Shown here one piece after another: positions 1 through 4,953 of a stretch of 6,039 nucleotides of DNA (position 1 is the stretch's first letter; each line of letters opens with the position of its first letter). The DNA lies in contig CALKWU010000047.1 in NCBI GenBank assembly GCA_938004015.1, positions 1-6,039 of the forward strand, read 5' to 3'. The notes under the pieces were generated by a model. That model was not told where the DNA came from. It searched no databases and saw only the letters and a list, made by a program, of their open reading frames with translations. Both the position numbers and the translations under genes were made by a program. Source of the DNA: an uncultured Oceanobacillus sp. Lineage in GTDB: Bacteria; Bacillota; Bacilli; Bacillales; Amphibacillaceae.

Positions 1-94
1 AGAGGCAGCCCAACGTGTAGGTGAATTGGTGGCCGTCCATGTCATCCCTCGTCCGCATGCAAGTATTGATGAATTATTGAGTACCGTCAAATGA
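1..94 (+). CDS. BMC-H shell protein, C-terminal fragment (gene enters from the left)
   Basis: This is the last 30 codons of a hexameric microcompartment shell protein; the frame begins at base 2 and ends at the TGA at 92-94. The fragment reads through the conserved end of the BMC fold (GELVAVHVIPRP), in the same register as the two complete copies downstream, and finishes with the tail HASIDELLSTVK. The start and the pore loop lie outside the window. Its first 55 bases are identical to 303-357 in the next gene. The stop codon overlaps an ATG at 91, but that ATG is not the likely start of the next gene. It is the first visible gene of the shell operon, 26 nt before the next start. The family call is secure; the exact subtype cannot be judged from the fragment. 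Confidence 0.9.
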   Translation, partial: EAAQRVGELVAVHVIPRPHASIDELLSTVK

Positions 95-108
95 TAAAAA
101 ATATGAAT

Positions 109-113
109 GGAGG
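109..113 (+). promoter_or_regulatory. Ribosome binding site that fixes the start of the second BMC-H gene
   Basis: GGAGG lies 7 nt before the ATG at 121, an ideal Bacillales spacing. The longer open frame from the ATG at 91 would place this site inside the coding region and has no ribosome binding site of its own, so 121 is preferred. Confidence 0.85.
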
Positions 114-120
114 AATTAAA

Positions 121-411
121 ATGAATGGTTCATTAGGTATGATTGAAACAAGAGGATTGACTGCAGCAATTGAAGCTGCCGATGCAATGTTGAAATCGGC
201 GAATGTCGAGATTATCGGAAGTGAGAAAATCGGCTCTGGTTTAGTCACTGTCATGATCCAAGGAGATGTAGGCGCCGTGAAAGCGGCGACGGAAGCGGGT
301 GCAGAGGCAGCCCAACGTGTAGGTGAATTGGTGGCCGTCCATGTCATCCCTCGTCCGAATTCCGATTTGGAAAAAATTTTACCAAGTAAAACAAAAGCTA
401 AGAAAAATTAA
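121..411 (+). CDS. BMC-H hexameric shell protein, PduA/EutM-like, with lysine-rich tail
   Basis: This 96-residue single-domain BMC shell protein should form cyclic hexamers that tile the facets of a metabolosome and carry a central pore for small metabolites. The sequence follows the PduA/EutM pattern closely: LGMIETRGLTAAIEAADAML near the N terminus, the edge lysine at residue 25, the pore loop KIGSG at 36-40, GDVGAVKAATEAG at 48-60, and VIPRP at 75-79 with the edge arginine at 78. The start at 121 is chosen from the GGAGG at 109-113; an upstream in-frame ATG at 91 would add ten unconserved residues (MIKNMNGGIK). Compared with its neighbours, the C terminus ends in a basic extension (KTKAKKN). 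The gene sits in a tight operon, 26 nt after the previous shell gene and 12 nt before the next. The pore serine and glycine suggest the usual polar-metabolite pore rather than a gated BMC-T. Confidence 0.95.
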   Translation: MNGSLGMIETRGLTAAIEAADAMLKSANVEIIGSEKIGSGLVTVMIQGDVGAVKAATEAGAEAAQRVGELVAVHVIPRPNSDLEKILPSKTKAKKN

Positions 412-423
412 GGAGGAATTGCA

Positions 424-699
424 ATGAACCAAGCATTGGGAATGATTGAAACGAGAGGATTGACTGCAGCAATTGAAGCTGCCGATGCGATGCTGAAAGC
501 TGCGAATGTGGAAATTGTCGGTACTGAAAAAATCGGTTCCGGCTTGGTGTCCGTTATTGTTCAAGGAGAAGTCGGGGCAGTAAAGGCGGCAACTGAGGTT
601 GGTGCGGAAACGGTATCACGGCTTGGTGAATTGGTGGCCGTACATGTCATCCCTCGCCCTCATTCTGATTTGGAAAAAATATTGCCGGTTTTGAAATGA
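424..699 (+). CDS. BMC-H hexameric shell protein, PduA/EutM-like
   Basis: This is the third tandem shell gene, 91 residues, one BMC domain. It keeps K25, the pore loop KIGSG at 36-40, and R78 in VIPRP, so it should form standard flat hexamers able to co-assemble with the previous copy. It differs mainly in helix and surface positions (for example EVGAETVSRL near 58-67) and ends in HSDLEKILPVLK without the basic tail. The start follows a perfect AGGAGG at 411-416 with 7-nt spacing; that site overlaps the stop of the previous gene, so translation is probably coupled. The 35-bp block 454-488 is identical to 151-185 in the previous gene. The PduL gene begins 14 nt after its stop. Confidence 0.95.
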   Translation: MNQALGMIETRGLTAAIEAADAMLKAANVEIVGTEKIGSGLVSVIVQGEVGAVKAATEVGAETVSRLGELVAVHVIPRPHSDLEKILPVLK

Positions 700-713
700 C
701 GTGGTGATGACTT

Positions 714-1376
714 GTGAAAACATCATGGAATGATCAGCTGTTGAAGGAAATAACGGAACAAGTTTTGAATGAATTGAGCAAACATGGATTGCTTGAGAAA
801 CGGAATCCCCCATATGTTCCAGTTAGTGTTTCTGCAAGGCATATCCATTTACAGGAAAATCATGTGGAATATTTATTCGGTGAAGGTTACCGCCTGACAA
901 AATTAAGAGACATTTCCCAACCTGGACAATATGCCTGTAAGGAACAAGTCACTATTTTAGGGCCAAGAGGGAAAATTGAAAGAGTCCGGGTGCTGGGACC
1001 GACTCGTAAGCAAACACAAGTGGAAATATCAGCAACAGATGCCAGAAAATTAGGGGTGAATCCTCCAGTCCGCCATTCCGGCGACTTGGAGGGTTCCTCT
1101 CCAATAACGATTATCGGTCCAAAAGGGACATTGAATTTGGAAGAAGGTTGTATCATTGCCGATCGACATATCCATATGACACCAAAAGATGCGGAAGCTT
1201 ACGGAGTGGAAGATAAACAGAAGGTATCGGTAGAAGTGGAAGGACCAAAAGGCGGAATCATGAGAGAAGTGACGATTCGAGTCGATAAAAGGTATAAACT
1301 GGATATGCACATTGATACCGATGATGCAAATGCGTTCCAATTGAAAGGGAATGAATGGCTTAAAATAATTCCTTAG
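714..1376 (+). CDS. pduL: PduL-type phosphate acyltransferase (metabolosome phosphotransacylase)
   Basis: PduL converts acyl-CoA plus phosphate to acyl-phosphate and free CoA. It thereby recycles CoA inside the compartment and yields a product usable for ATP synthesis by an acyl kinase. The 220-residue protein has both beta-barrel halves: VSVSARHIHL at 37-46, QPGQYACKE at 69-77, ADRHIHMTP at 149-157 and LDMHIDTDDANA at 196-207. The expected zinc ligands H43, H45, E104, H152, H154 and H199 are all present, at the same mutual spacing that I recall for the Rhodopseudomonas enzyme, and R98 sits where the phosphate-binding arginine is expected. Residues about 6-24 form a short amphipathic helix (LLKEITEQVLNEL) followed by a linker, typical of an encapsulation peptide. 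The start is a GTG preceded by GTGGTGA, a weak ribosome site. It lies between shell genes, so a lumen enzyme is expected. Acyl chain preference (acetyl or propionyl) cannot be read here. Confidence 0.95.
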   Translation: MKTSWNDQLLKEITEQVLNELSKHGLLEKRNPPYVPVSVSARHIHLQENHVEYLFGEGYRLTKLRDISQPGQYACKEQVTILGPRGKIERVRVLGPTRKQTQVEISATDARKLGVNPPVRHSGDLEGSSPITIIGPKGTLNLEEGCIIADRHIHMTPKDAEAYGVEDKQKVSVEVEGPKGGIMREVTIRVDKRYKLDMHIDTDDANAFQLKGNEWLKIIP

Positions 1377-1382
1377 AAGGAG
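1377..1382 (+). promoter_or_regulatory. Ribosome binding site of the BMC-P gene, unusually close to the ATG
   Basis: AAGGAG directly follows the PduL stop. Only 3 nt separate it from the ATG at 1386, while an in-frame TTG at 1392 lies 9 nt away. The start could therefore be TTG 1392, or the close spacing may lower translation. Low output would suit a vertex protein needed in only 60 copies per shell (inference). Confidence 0.55.
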
Positions 1383-1385
1383 TTT

Positions 1386-1652
1386 ATGACATTGGTGATT
1401 GGAAAAGTGATCAGTAATATTGTATCGACAAGAAAACATGAAGCATTGCGCGGATGTAAATTGCTTGTCATCAAAGAAGCCTATGATGATAATGGCGTGT
1501 ATTTTGTGGCAGCAGATGAAATCGGAGCTGGAATAGGCGAATATGTGCTCGTTTCCCAAGGAGAAGTCACAAAATATGCACTTGACCGGGAAGCGCCGGT
1601 GGATGCTGTTGTAGTCGGCATTATAGACGAAGAGCCGTCCATCGATCATTGA
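1386..1652 (+). CDS. BMC-P pentameric vertex shell protein, EutN/CcmL family
   Basis: This 88-residue protein of the EutN/CcmL fold should form pentamers that cap the vertices of the icosahedral shell. Diagnostic segments are IGKVISNIVSTRKHEALRG at 5-23, LLVIKEAYD at 26-34, ADEIGAGIGEYVLVSQG at 43-59 and APVDAVVVGIID at 70-81. The length is normal for the family. The ATG at 1386 fits homologues that begin a few residues before the first beta strand; the TTG at 1392 is an alternative because of the ribosome site spacing. It is the last shell gene visible, 9 nt after PduL. Having one vertex protein with several BMC-H genes is what a minimal closed shell requires. Confidence 0.93.
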   Translation: MTLVIGKVISNIVSTRKHEALRGCKLLVIKEAYDDNGVYFVAADEIGAGIGEYVLVSQGEVTKYALDREAPVDAVVVGIIDEEPSIDH

Positions 1653-1687
1653 AAAATCCACTATGTTTTCTCTGATTCATCAGTCAG

Positions 1688-1837
1688 ATGGTAAATGGCG
1701 GCTCATTCGTTTTGCATTTGGATGAATCGGTTCGTGGACACGACTACATTTTTCAAACTTATAAAGACGACGGTAGTCCACCAAAACTTCGAATGGATAC
1801 CCTGATAATACTAAAACCAAGGAGTAGTTCAACATGA
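1688..1837 (+). other. Unrecognised 49-codon reading frame in the gap between BMC-P and the flavoprotein
   Basis: An ATG at 1688 opens a frame ending in TGA at 1835-1837, overlapping the ATG of the next gene as ATGA. The frame is open from 1676, just after a TGA at 1673-1675. The product includes LDESVRGHDYIFQTYKDDG and PPKLRMDTLIILKP, which read like an ordinary protein C terminus. I do not recognise a family. There is no ribosome binding site before 1688, and the site for the next gene lies within its last codons. It could be a small coupled protein, the remnant of a longer gene, or chance. I see no signal peptide or membrane segment. Confidence 0.25.
1735..1765 (+). promoter_or_regulatory. 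Weak candidate SigA promoter upstream of the flavoprotein gene
   Basis: TGGACA at 1735-1740 and TATAAA at 1760-1765 each match five of six consensus bases, but the spacer is 19 nt, longer than the usual 17. It lies 68 nt upstream of the ATG at 1834 in the 181-bp gap after the shell genes, and no terminator is visible in that gap. It may be an internal promoter or chance. Confidence 0.25.
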
Positions 1838-3165
1838 AACTGATAGTCATTGGCGGAGTGGCAGCGGGAATGTCTGCTGCTTCCAAGTTGAAACGTATGA
1901 ATAAAGATGCGCAAGTCGTCGTCTATGAGAGCGGTGGTTTCCTATCCTATGGAGCTTGTGGTCTACCATATTACGTATCCGGGGAAAATGACGATCATAC
2001 AAAACTCATTGCGCGTACGAAGGAAGCATTCGAACAAGCAGGAATGGAAATCCATCTCCATCATGAAGTGACGAAAATCGATCCGAAAAAGAAACAAATT
2101 TTAGTCAAAGACCGGGTGAACAAAACGATGTTCCTCGATTCCTACGACAAATTGATGGTGGCGACCGGCACAAAACCTGTCATTCCGAATTTGCCTGGTG
2201 TCGGACTGGAAAACATCTATACGTTGAAAACAATGGATGATGGTATACATTTGAAAGAAAAAGTCGAATCAAGAGCGATTCAGGATGTTGTCATTATCGG
2301 TGGAGGGTATATCGGAGTAGAAGTCGCTGAAGCAATGGTACGGCAAGGAAAAAATGTCCGCTTGATAGAATTGGCCGACCGGATCCTGCAAAACTTTGAA
2401 CCGGAAATTACAGATATGGCAGAAAAAGAATTGGAAAGAAATAACGTGAAACTCCATCTGAATGAAAAAGTGCTCGGTTTCATTGGAAACGGACAGGTGG
2501 AAGCAGTTGAAACAGATAAAAGCACTTACAAAGCCGATCTTGTAGTGATGGCGGTCGGAGTGAGACCGGCCACCGCTTTTTTGAAAGGGTCTGGAATTGC
2601 GCTTGCTGAAAATGGCGCAATTATCATTGATCGCGAAATGAGGACAAGTGTGGAAGATATCTATGCTGCAGGTGACTGTGCTCAAGTTTACAATAAAGTG
2701 ATGGAAGAAAACAGTTACATCCCATTAGGGACGAACGCCAACAAATGTGGCCGGCTTGCCGGTGCCAATATAGCGGGAGAACGCAACAAATATATCGGCA
2801 CTTTAGGTAGTGCCGCCATCAAAATATTCGATCTGGAATTGGGCAGAACGGGACTGACGGAAAAAGATGCACAAAATATGGTCTTGGATTACGATACGGT
2901 TTTCGTGCAAAGTGCCGACCATCCTGCCTATTATCCTGATCAAACGCCGATTTGGATCAAACTAATCTATGAAAAGCGCACAAAACGAATTTTAGGAGCT
3001 CATGCTATAGGGAATAAAGGCGTTGTGTTGCGAATCGACATATTTGCCTTGGCGATTCATAATGAAATGACGACAGAGGAGTTAGGTATGACCGATTTAT
3101 GTTATGCGCCACCTTTTGCTGGAGTTTGGGATGCCGTGCATATTGCAAGCAATGCCGCCAAATGA
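1834..3165 (+). CDS. CoA-disulfide-reductase-like FAD/NAD(P)-dependent oxidoreductase
   Basis: This 443-residue cytosolic flavoprotein belongs to the pyridine nucleotide-disulfide oxidoreductase class that includes CoA-disulfide reductase (often cdr) and NADH oxidase/peroxidase. Domains in order are: N-terminal FAD-binding GGVAAGMSAA at 7-16; the redox motif SYGACGLPYY at 38-47 with single cysteine C42; ATGTKP at 110-115; NAD(P)-binding VVIIGGGYIGVE at 152-163; FAD-binding YAAGDC at 277-282; and a C-terminal dimerisation domain with HPAYYP (tyrosines 366-367) and CYAPPF (Y424). The single cysteine followed by CGLPYY, and the two C-terminal tyrosines, favour CoA-disulfide or persulfide reduction over water-forming NADH oxidase. 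An acidic residue after the second nucleotide-binding strand (IELADR) suggests NADH can be used. No rhodanese domain is fused, in contrast to the longer CoADR-RHD proteins. AAGGAG at 1819-1824 supports the start with 9-nt spacing. Its place between shell genes and CoA-transferase-like genes suggests care of the CoA pool (inference). Confidence 0.85.
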   Translation: MKLIVIGGVAAGMSAASKLKRMNKDAQVVVYESGGFLSYGACGLPYYVSGENDDHTKLIARTKEAFEQAGMEIHLHHEVTKIDPKKKQILVKDRVNKTMFLDSYDKLMVATGTKPVIPNLPGVGLENIYTLKTMDDGIHLKEKVESRAIQDVVIIGGGYIGVEVAEAMVRQGKNVRLIELADRILQNFEPEITDMAEKELERNNVKLHLNEKVLGFIGNGQVEAVETDKSTYKADLVVMAVGVRPATAFLKGSGIALAENGAIIIDREMRTSVEDIYAAGDCAQVYNKVMEENSYIPLGTNANKCGRLAGANIAGERNKYIGTLGSAAIKIFDLELGRTGLTEKDAQNMVLDYDTVFVQSADHPAYYPDQTPIWIKLIYEKRTKRILGAHAIGNKGVVLRIDIFALAIHNEMTTEELGMTDLCYAPPFAGVWDAVHIASNAAK

Positions 3166-3174
3166 TTTTGAAAA

Positions 3175-3200
3175 GAAAACAGGCTGGATCCCTGCTTTTC
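3175..3200 (+). other. Imperfect hairpin after the flavoprotein gene
   Basis: The arms GAAAACAGG (3175-3183) and CCTGCTTTTC (3191-3200) pair over nine bases with one bulged C around a 7-nt loop. There is no uninterrupted T run directly after it, so it is at best a weak or attenuating terminator, or an mRNA processing or stability element. Confidence 0.3.
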
Positions 3201-3203
3201 AGA

Positions 3204-3231
3204 TTGAATGATTCTTTTCTTTGAGTGTAAT
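3204..3231 (+). promoter_or_regulatory. Candidate SigA promoter for the CoA-transferase-like pair
   Basis: TTGAAT at 3204-3209 and TGTAAT at 3226-3231 are separated by 16 nt and match four and five of six consensus bases. They lie 31 nt upstream of the ATG at 3262 and just after the hairpin at 3175-3200, so the pair may be transcribed separately from the shell genes. No operator was recognised. Confidence 0.35.
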
Positions 3232-3261
3232 AGTTTTGAATAATAACGGTGGTGAAAAGCA

Positions 3262-4095
3262 ATGGATAGTAAAGTCATGAATTTAAAAGATGCAGTATCC
3301 ATGATTAAGGATGGAACTAAGATCGCACTGGGAGGAAATGTTCTCCATCGTGCACCGATGGCATTTGTCAGAGAGATTGCCAGACAAGGAATCAAGGATT
3401 TGCAGATCGTGAAAACGGCTGGAGCACATGATATTGATTTATTGAGTGCGATGGGCAATGTTTCTTCGGTGGAGGCGGGATTCGTCAGTTATGAGACCAA
3501 ATATGGACTTGCTTCCCATTATAGGAAAGGCGTCGAGTCAGGTGAAATCGTTGCGCATGAGCATGCCTGCTACACAGTTATTTCTGCATTGCGGGGAGCG
3601 GTCATCAATGCGCCATTCATGCCGGTCCATGGATTGAAAACTGGAGATTTATTAATCGAAAATGATTACTTTGTAGTCGTAGAAGATCCGTTCACAGGTG
3701 AACCCGTCACGCTTGTGAGAACGATTACTCCTGATGTGGCGATCATTCATGTTCATGAGTGTGATGCAAAGGGAAATGCACGTATATTCGGGCCGAAATT
3801 CGAAGATGTCTTGATGAGTCGTGCAGCTAAAAAAGTGATTATAACAACAGAACAGATTGTACCGGAATCGAAAATGAAATATCAGAATGAACATATTGAT
3901 ATCCCTGGTTTTTTGGTTTCTGCTGTTGTCCATACCCCTAAAGGTGCCAGCCCTTGTTCCTGCTATAAAAAATATGACATAGATGAAAAGACATTGGAAG
4001 CTTTTGTATCGTATAAAGAAAAATCTGAAATTCAATCGTATTTGGACGAATACGAACAAAAGGATCATGCAGGTGGAAGGGGGATGTTCATATGA
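3262..4095 (+). CDS. CoA-transferase family I, alpha subunit (GctA/IpdA-like)
   Basis: This 277-residue protein is the alpha subunit of a class I CoA-transferase-fold heterodimer. Visible family marks are IALGGNVLHRAPMAFVREI at 21-39 (the glycine-rich CoA-binding turn), KTAGAHDIDLL at 51-61, VINAPFMPVHGLKTGDLL at 114-131, DVAIIHVHECDAKGNARIFGP in the middle, and AKKVIITTEQIV further on. E100, in VAHEHACY, lies before the APFMP segment, about where IpdA-type hydrolases carry an essential glutamate (to be checked by alignment). The length is close to other alpha subunits of this type. The start at 3262 has only a weak ribosome site (GGTGGTGA, ending 6 nt before the ATG). Its last four bases overlap the beta subunit (ATGA), so the two are made together. 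The likely substrate is a dicarboxylic or cyclic acyl-CoA, but this cannot be fixed. It follows the flavoprotein by 96 nt. Confidence 0.88.
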   Translation: MDSKVMNLKDAVSMIKDGTKIALGGNVLHRAPMAFVREIARQGIKDLQIVKTAGAHDIDLLSAMGNVSSVEAGFVSYETKYGLASHYRKGVESGEIVAHEHACYTVISALRGAVINAPFMPVHGLKTGDLLIENDYFVVVEDPFTGEPVTLVRTITPDVAIIHVHECDAKGNARIFGPKFEDVLMSRAAKKVIITTEQIVPESKMKYQNEHIDIPGFLVSAVVHTPKGASPCSCYKKYDIDEKTLEAFVSYKEKSEIQSYLDEYEQKDHAGGRGMFI

Positions 4096-4826
4096 TGCAC
4101 ACTGAAGAGAAAAGTTATCGGATCAGTGACTTGATGACCTGTGCGATCGCTAATATGTTACAAGACCATGAGACCGTGTTCCATGGAGTGGCCTCCCATA
4201 TGCCGATGGTGGCCATGCAACTCGCAAAGCATACGCATGCGCCTAATTTGACCCATTTGAATATTCCTGGCGGTGTCAACCCTTCATCGATCAAAGAAGC
4301 TTCATATTCGTCCGCAGGAAGTGACTTGTTCGCTCACTCGGAAAGTTATTTTCCATTGGAGGAAGTATTCGACTTATCCATGAGAGGAGGATTGGATGTC
4401 GCATTTTTGGGTGGCGTCCAATTTGATATCCATGGAAATGTGAATGCTTCCGTCATCGGCGATTACCATAAGCCGAAAGTCAGACTTCCCGGGGGTGCAG
4501 GAAGCGCTGTGCTTATACCAACTGCCAAAAAGGCAATCATTTGGAGAACGAAACACGATACACGTACCTTCGTTGAACAGGTCGATTTTGTGACGACTCG
4601 AGGTAATGTGTGGAAAATCATCACTCCACTATGTATTTTCGAGTACCGCAATGGCAAGTTGCACTTAGATTCGATCCATCCGACTTCAAGCCTGGAGGAA
4701 GTGAAAGAAAACACCGGGTTTGAGTTGCTTTACGATGAATTGAAGTACACAGAAGAACCGACAACAGAACAATTGAACGTCTTGAAAAAAATCGATCCGT
4801 TTGATTACCGTTCGCTGGAATTTTAA
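4092..4826 (+). CDS. CoA-transferase family I, beta subunit (GctB/IpdB-like), catalytic glutamate apparently missing
   Basis: This 244-residue partner of the preceding alpha subunit keeps the fold markers of the beta family: APNLTHL at 50-56, SMRGGLDVAFLGG at 96-108, DIHGNVNASVIGD at 112-124, VRLPGGAGSAVLIP from 130, and a VDFVTTRGNVW segment near the C-terminal third. In true transferases of this type, a segment after the APDLT-like strand carries the catalytic glutamate (ESG or ENG). Here the aligned stretch reads LNIPGGV at 56-62, with isoleucine where glutamate is expected. That makes CoA transfer through a glutamyl-CoA intermediate unlikely and suggests an IpdAB-like hydrolase or another reaction on an acyl-CoA (inference). 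GGGGG at 4079-4083 lies 8 nt before the ATG at 4092; a second ATG follows at once. The four-base overlap with the alpha gene indicates coupled translation. It is the last gene before the terminator. Confidence 0.87.
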   Translation: MMHTEEKSYRISDLMTCAIANMLQDHETVFHGVASHMPMVAMQLAKHTHAPNLTHLNIPGGVNPSSIKEASYSSAGSDLFAHSESYFPLEEVFDLSMRGGLDVAFLGGVQFDIHGNVNASVIGDYHKPKVRLPGGAGSAVLIPTAKKAIIWRTKHDTRTFVEQVDFVTTRGNVWKIITPLCIFEYRNGKLHLDSIHPTSSLEEVKENTGFELLYDELKYTEEPTTEQLNVLKKIDPFDYRSLEF

Positions 4827-4831
4827 ATGAA

Positions 4832-4855
4832 CAAGTTTTTGCACACCAAAACTTG
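4832..4855. repeat. Perfect 8-bp inverted repeat just after the beta subunit gene
   Basis: CAAGTTTT (4832-4839) and AAAACTTG (4848-4855) are exact reverse complements around an 8-nt loop, TGCACACC, starting 6 nt after the stop. No T run follows, so it is not a classical terminator. Three TTGCA copies (4839, 4854, 4862) lie in and next to it. It may protect the mRNA 3' end or be a protein-binding palindrome; the function is unknown. Confidence 0.45.
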
Positions 4856-4914
4856 CACCATTTGCATGATTACTTGTTTTACTTCTCCCCTATTGAATAT
4901 AGAAATACAAAGAG

Positions 4915-4953
4915 GCCTCTCGATACTTTACGTGAGTATCAAGAGGCTTTTTT
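4915..4953 (+). terminator. Intrinsic terminator of the BMC/CoA operon
   Basis: The arms GCCTCTCGATACT (4915-4927) and AGTATCAAGAGGC (4935-4947) form a 12-bp stem with a single C/A mismatch and a 7-nt loop, TTACGTG, followed by six T residues (4948-4953). A-rich bases before the stem could extend it, with one wobble pair. It lies 89 nt after the beta subunit stop and marks the end of the plus-strand unit. On the opposite strand the trailing T tract is weaker, so bidirectional use with the convergent gene is possible but unproven. Confidence 0.92.

Larger units (their letters stand above)
1..357 (+). repeat. 55-bp perfect direct repeat between BMC-H copies (1-55 and 303-357)
   Basis: Bases 1-55 and 303-357 are identical, and identity breaks at base 56/358 where the tails diverge. 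The repeat encodes the end of the BMC domain in two paralogues. Since 1-55 begins at the window edge, the true repeat may be longer. A second identical block of 35 bp occurs at 151-185 and 454-488. Silent positions are unchanged within these blocks, which points to recent duplication or gene conversion rather than only protein-level conservation. Confidence 0.9.

Noticed and set aside
91..120. Start of the second BMC-H gene at ATG 91
   Set aside because: It would add ten unconserved residues and swallow the GGAGG ribosome site at 109-113; the ATG at 121 has ideal spacing and matches the family N terminus.
1..700. CRISPR or other short-repeat array
   Set aside because: The repeats are coding paralogy among BMC-H genes, not evenly spaced short repeats with unique spacers.
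1050..1661. 203-codon minus-strand open frame opposite PduL and BMC-P
   Set aside because: It lies entirely opposite two well-supported genes and its product is rich in Phe, His, Cys and Ile, typical of an antisense shadow.
1804..1809. GATAAT as a -10 element for the flavoprotein gene
   Set aside because: No -35 element at a usable distance, and the transcript would begin at the ribosome binding site.
3175..3200. Strong terminator after the flavoprotein gene
   Set aside because: The stem is bulged and lacks a T run immediately after it, so it is listed only as an imperfect hairpin.
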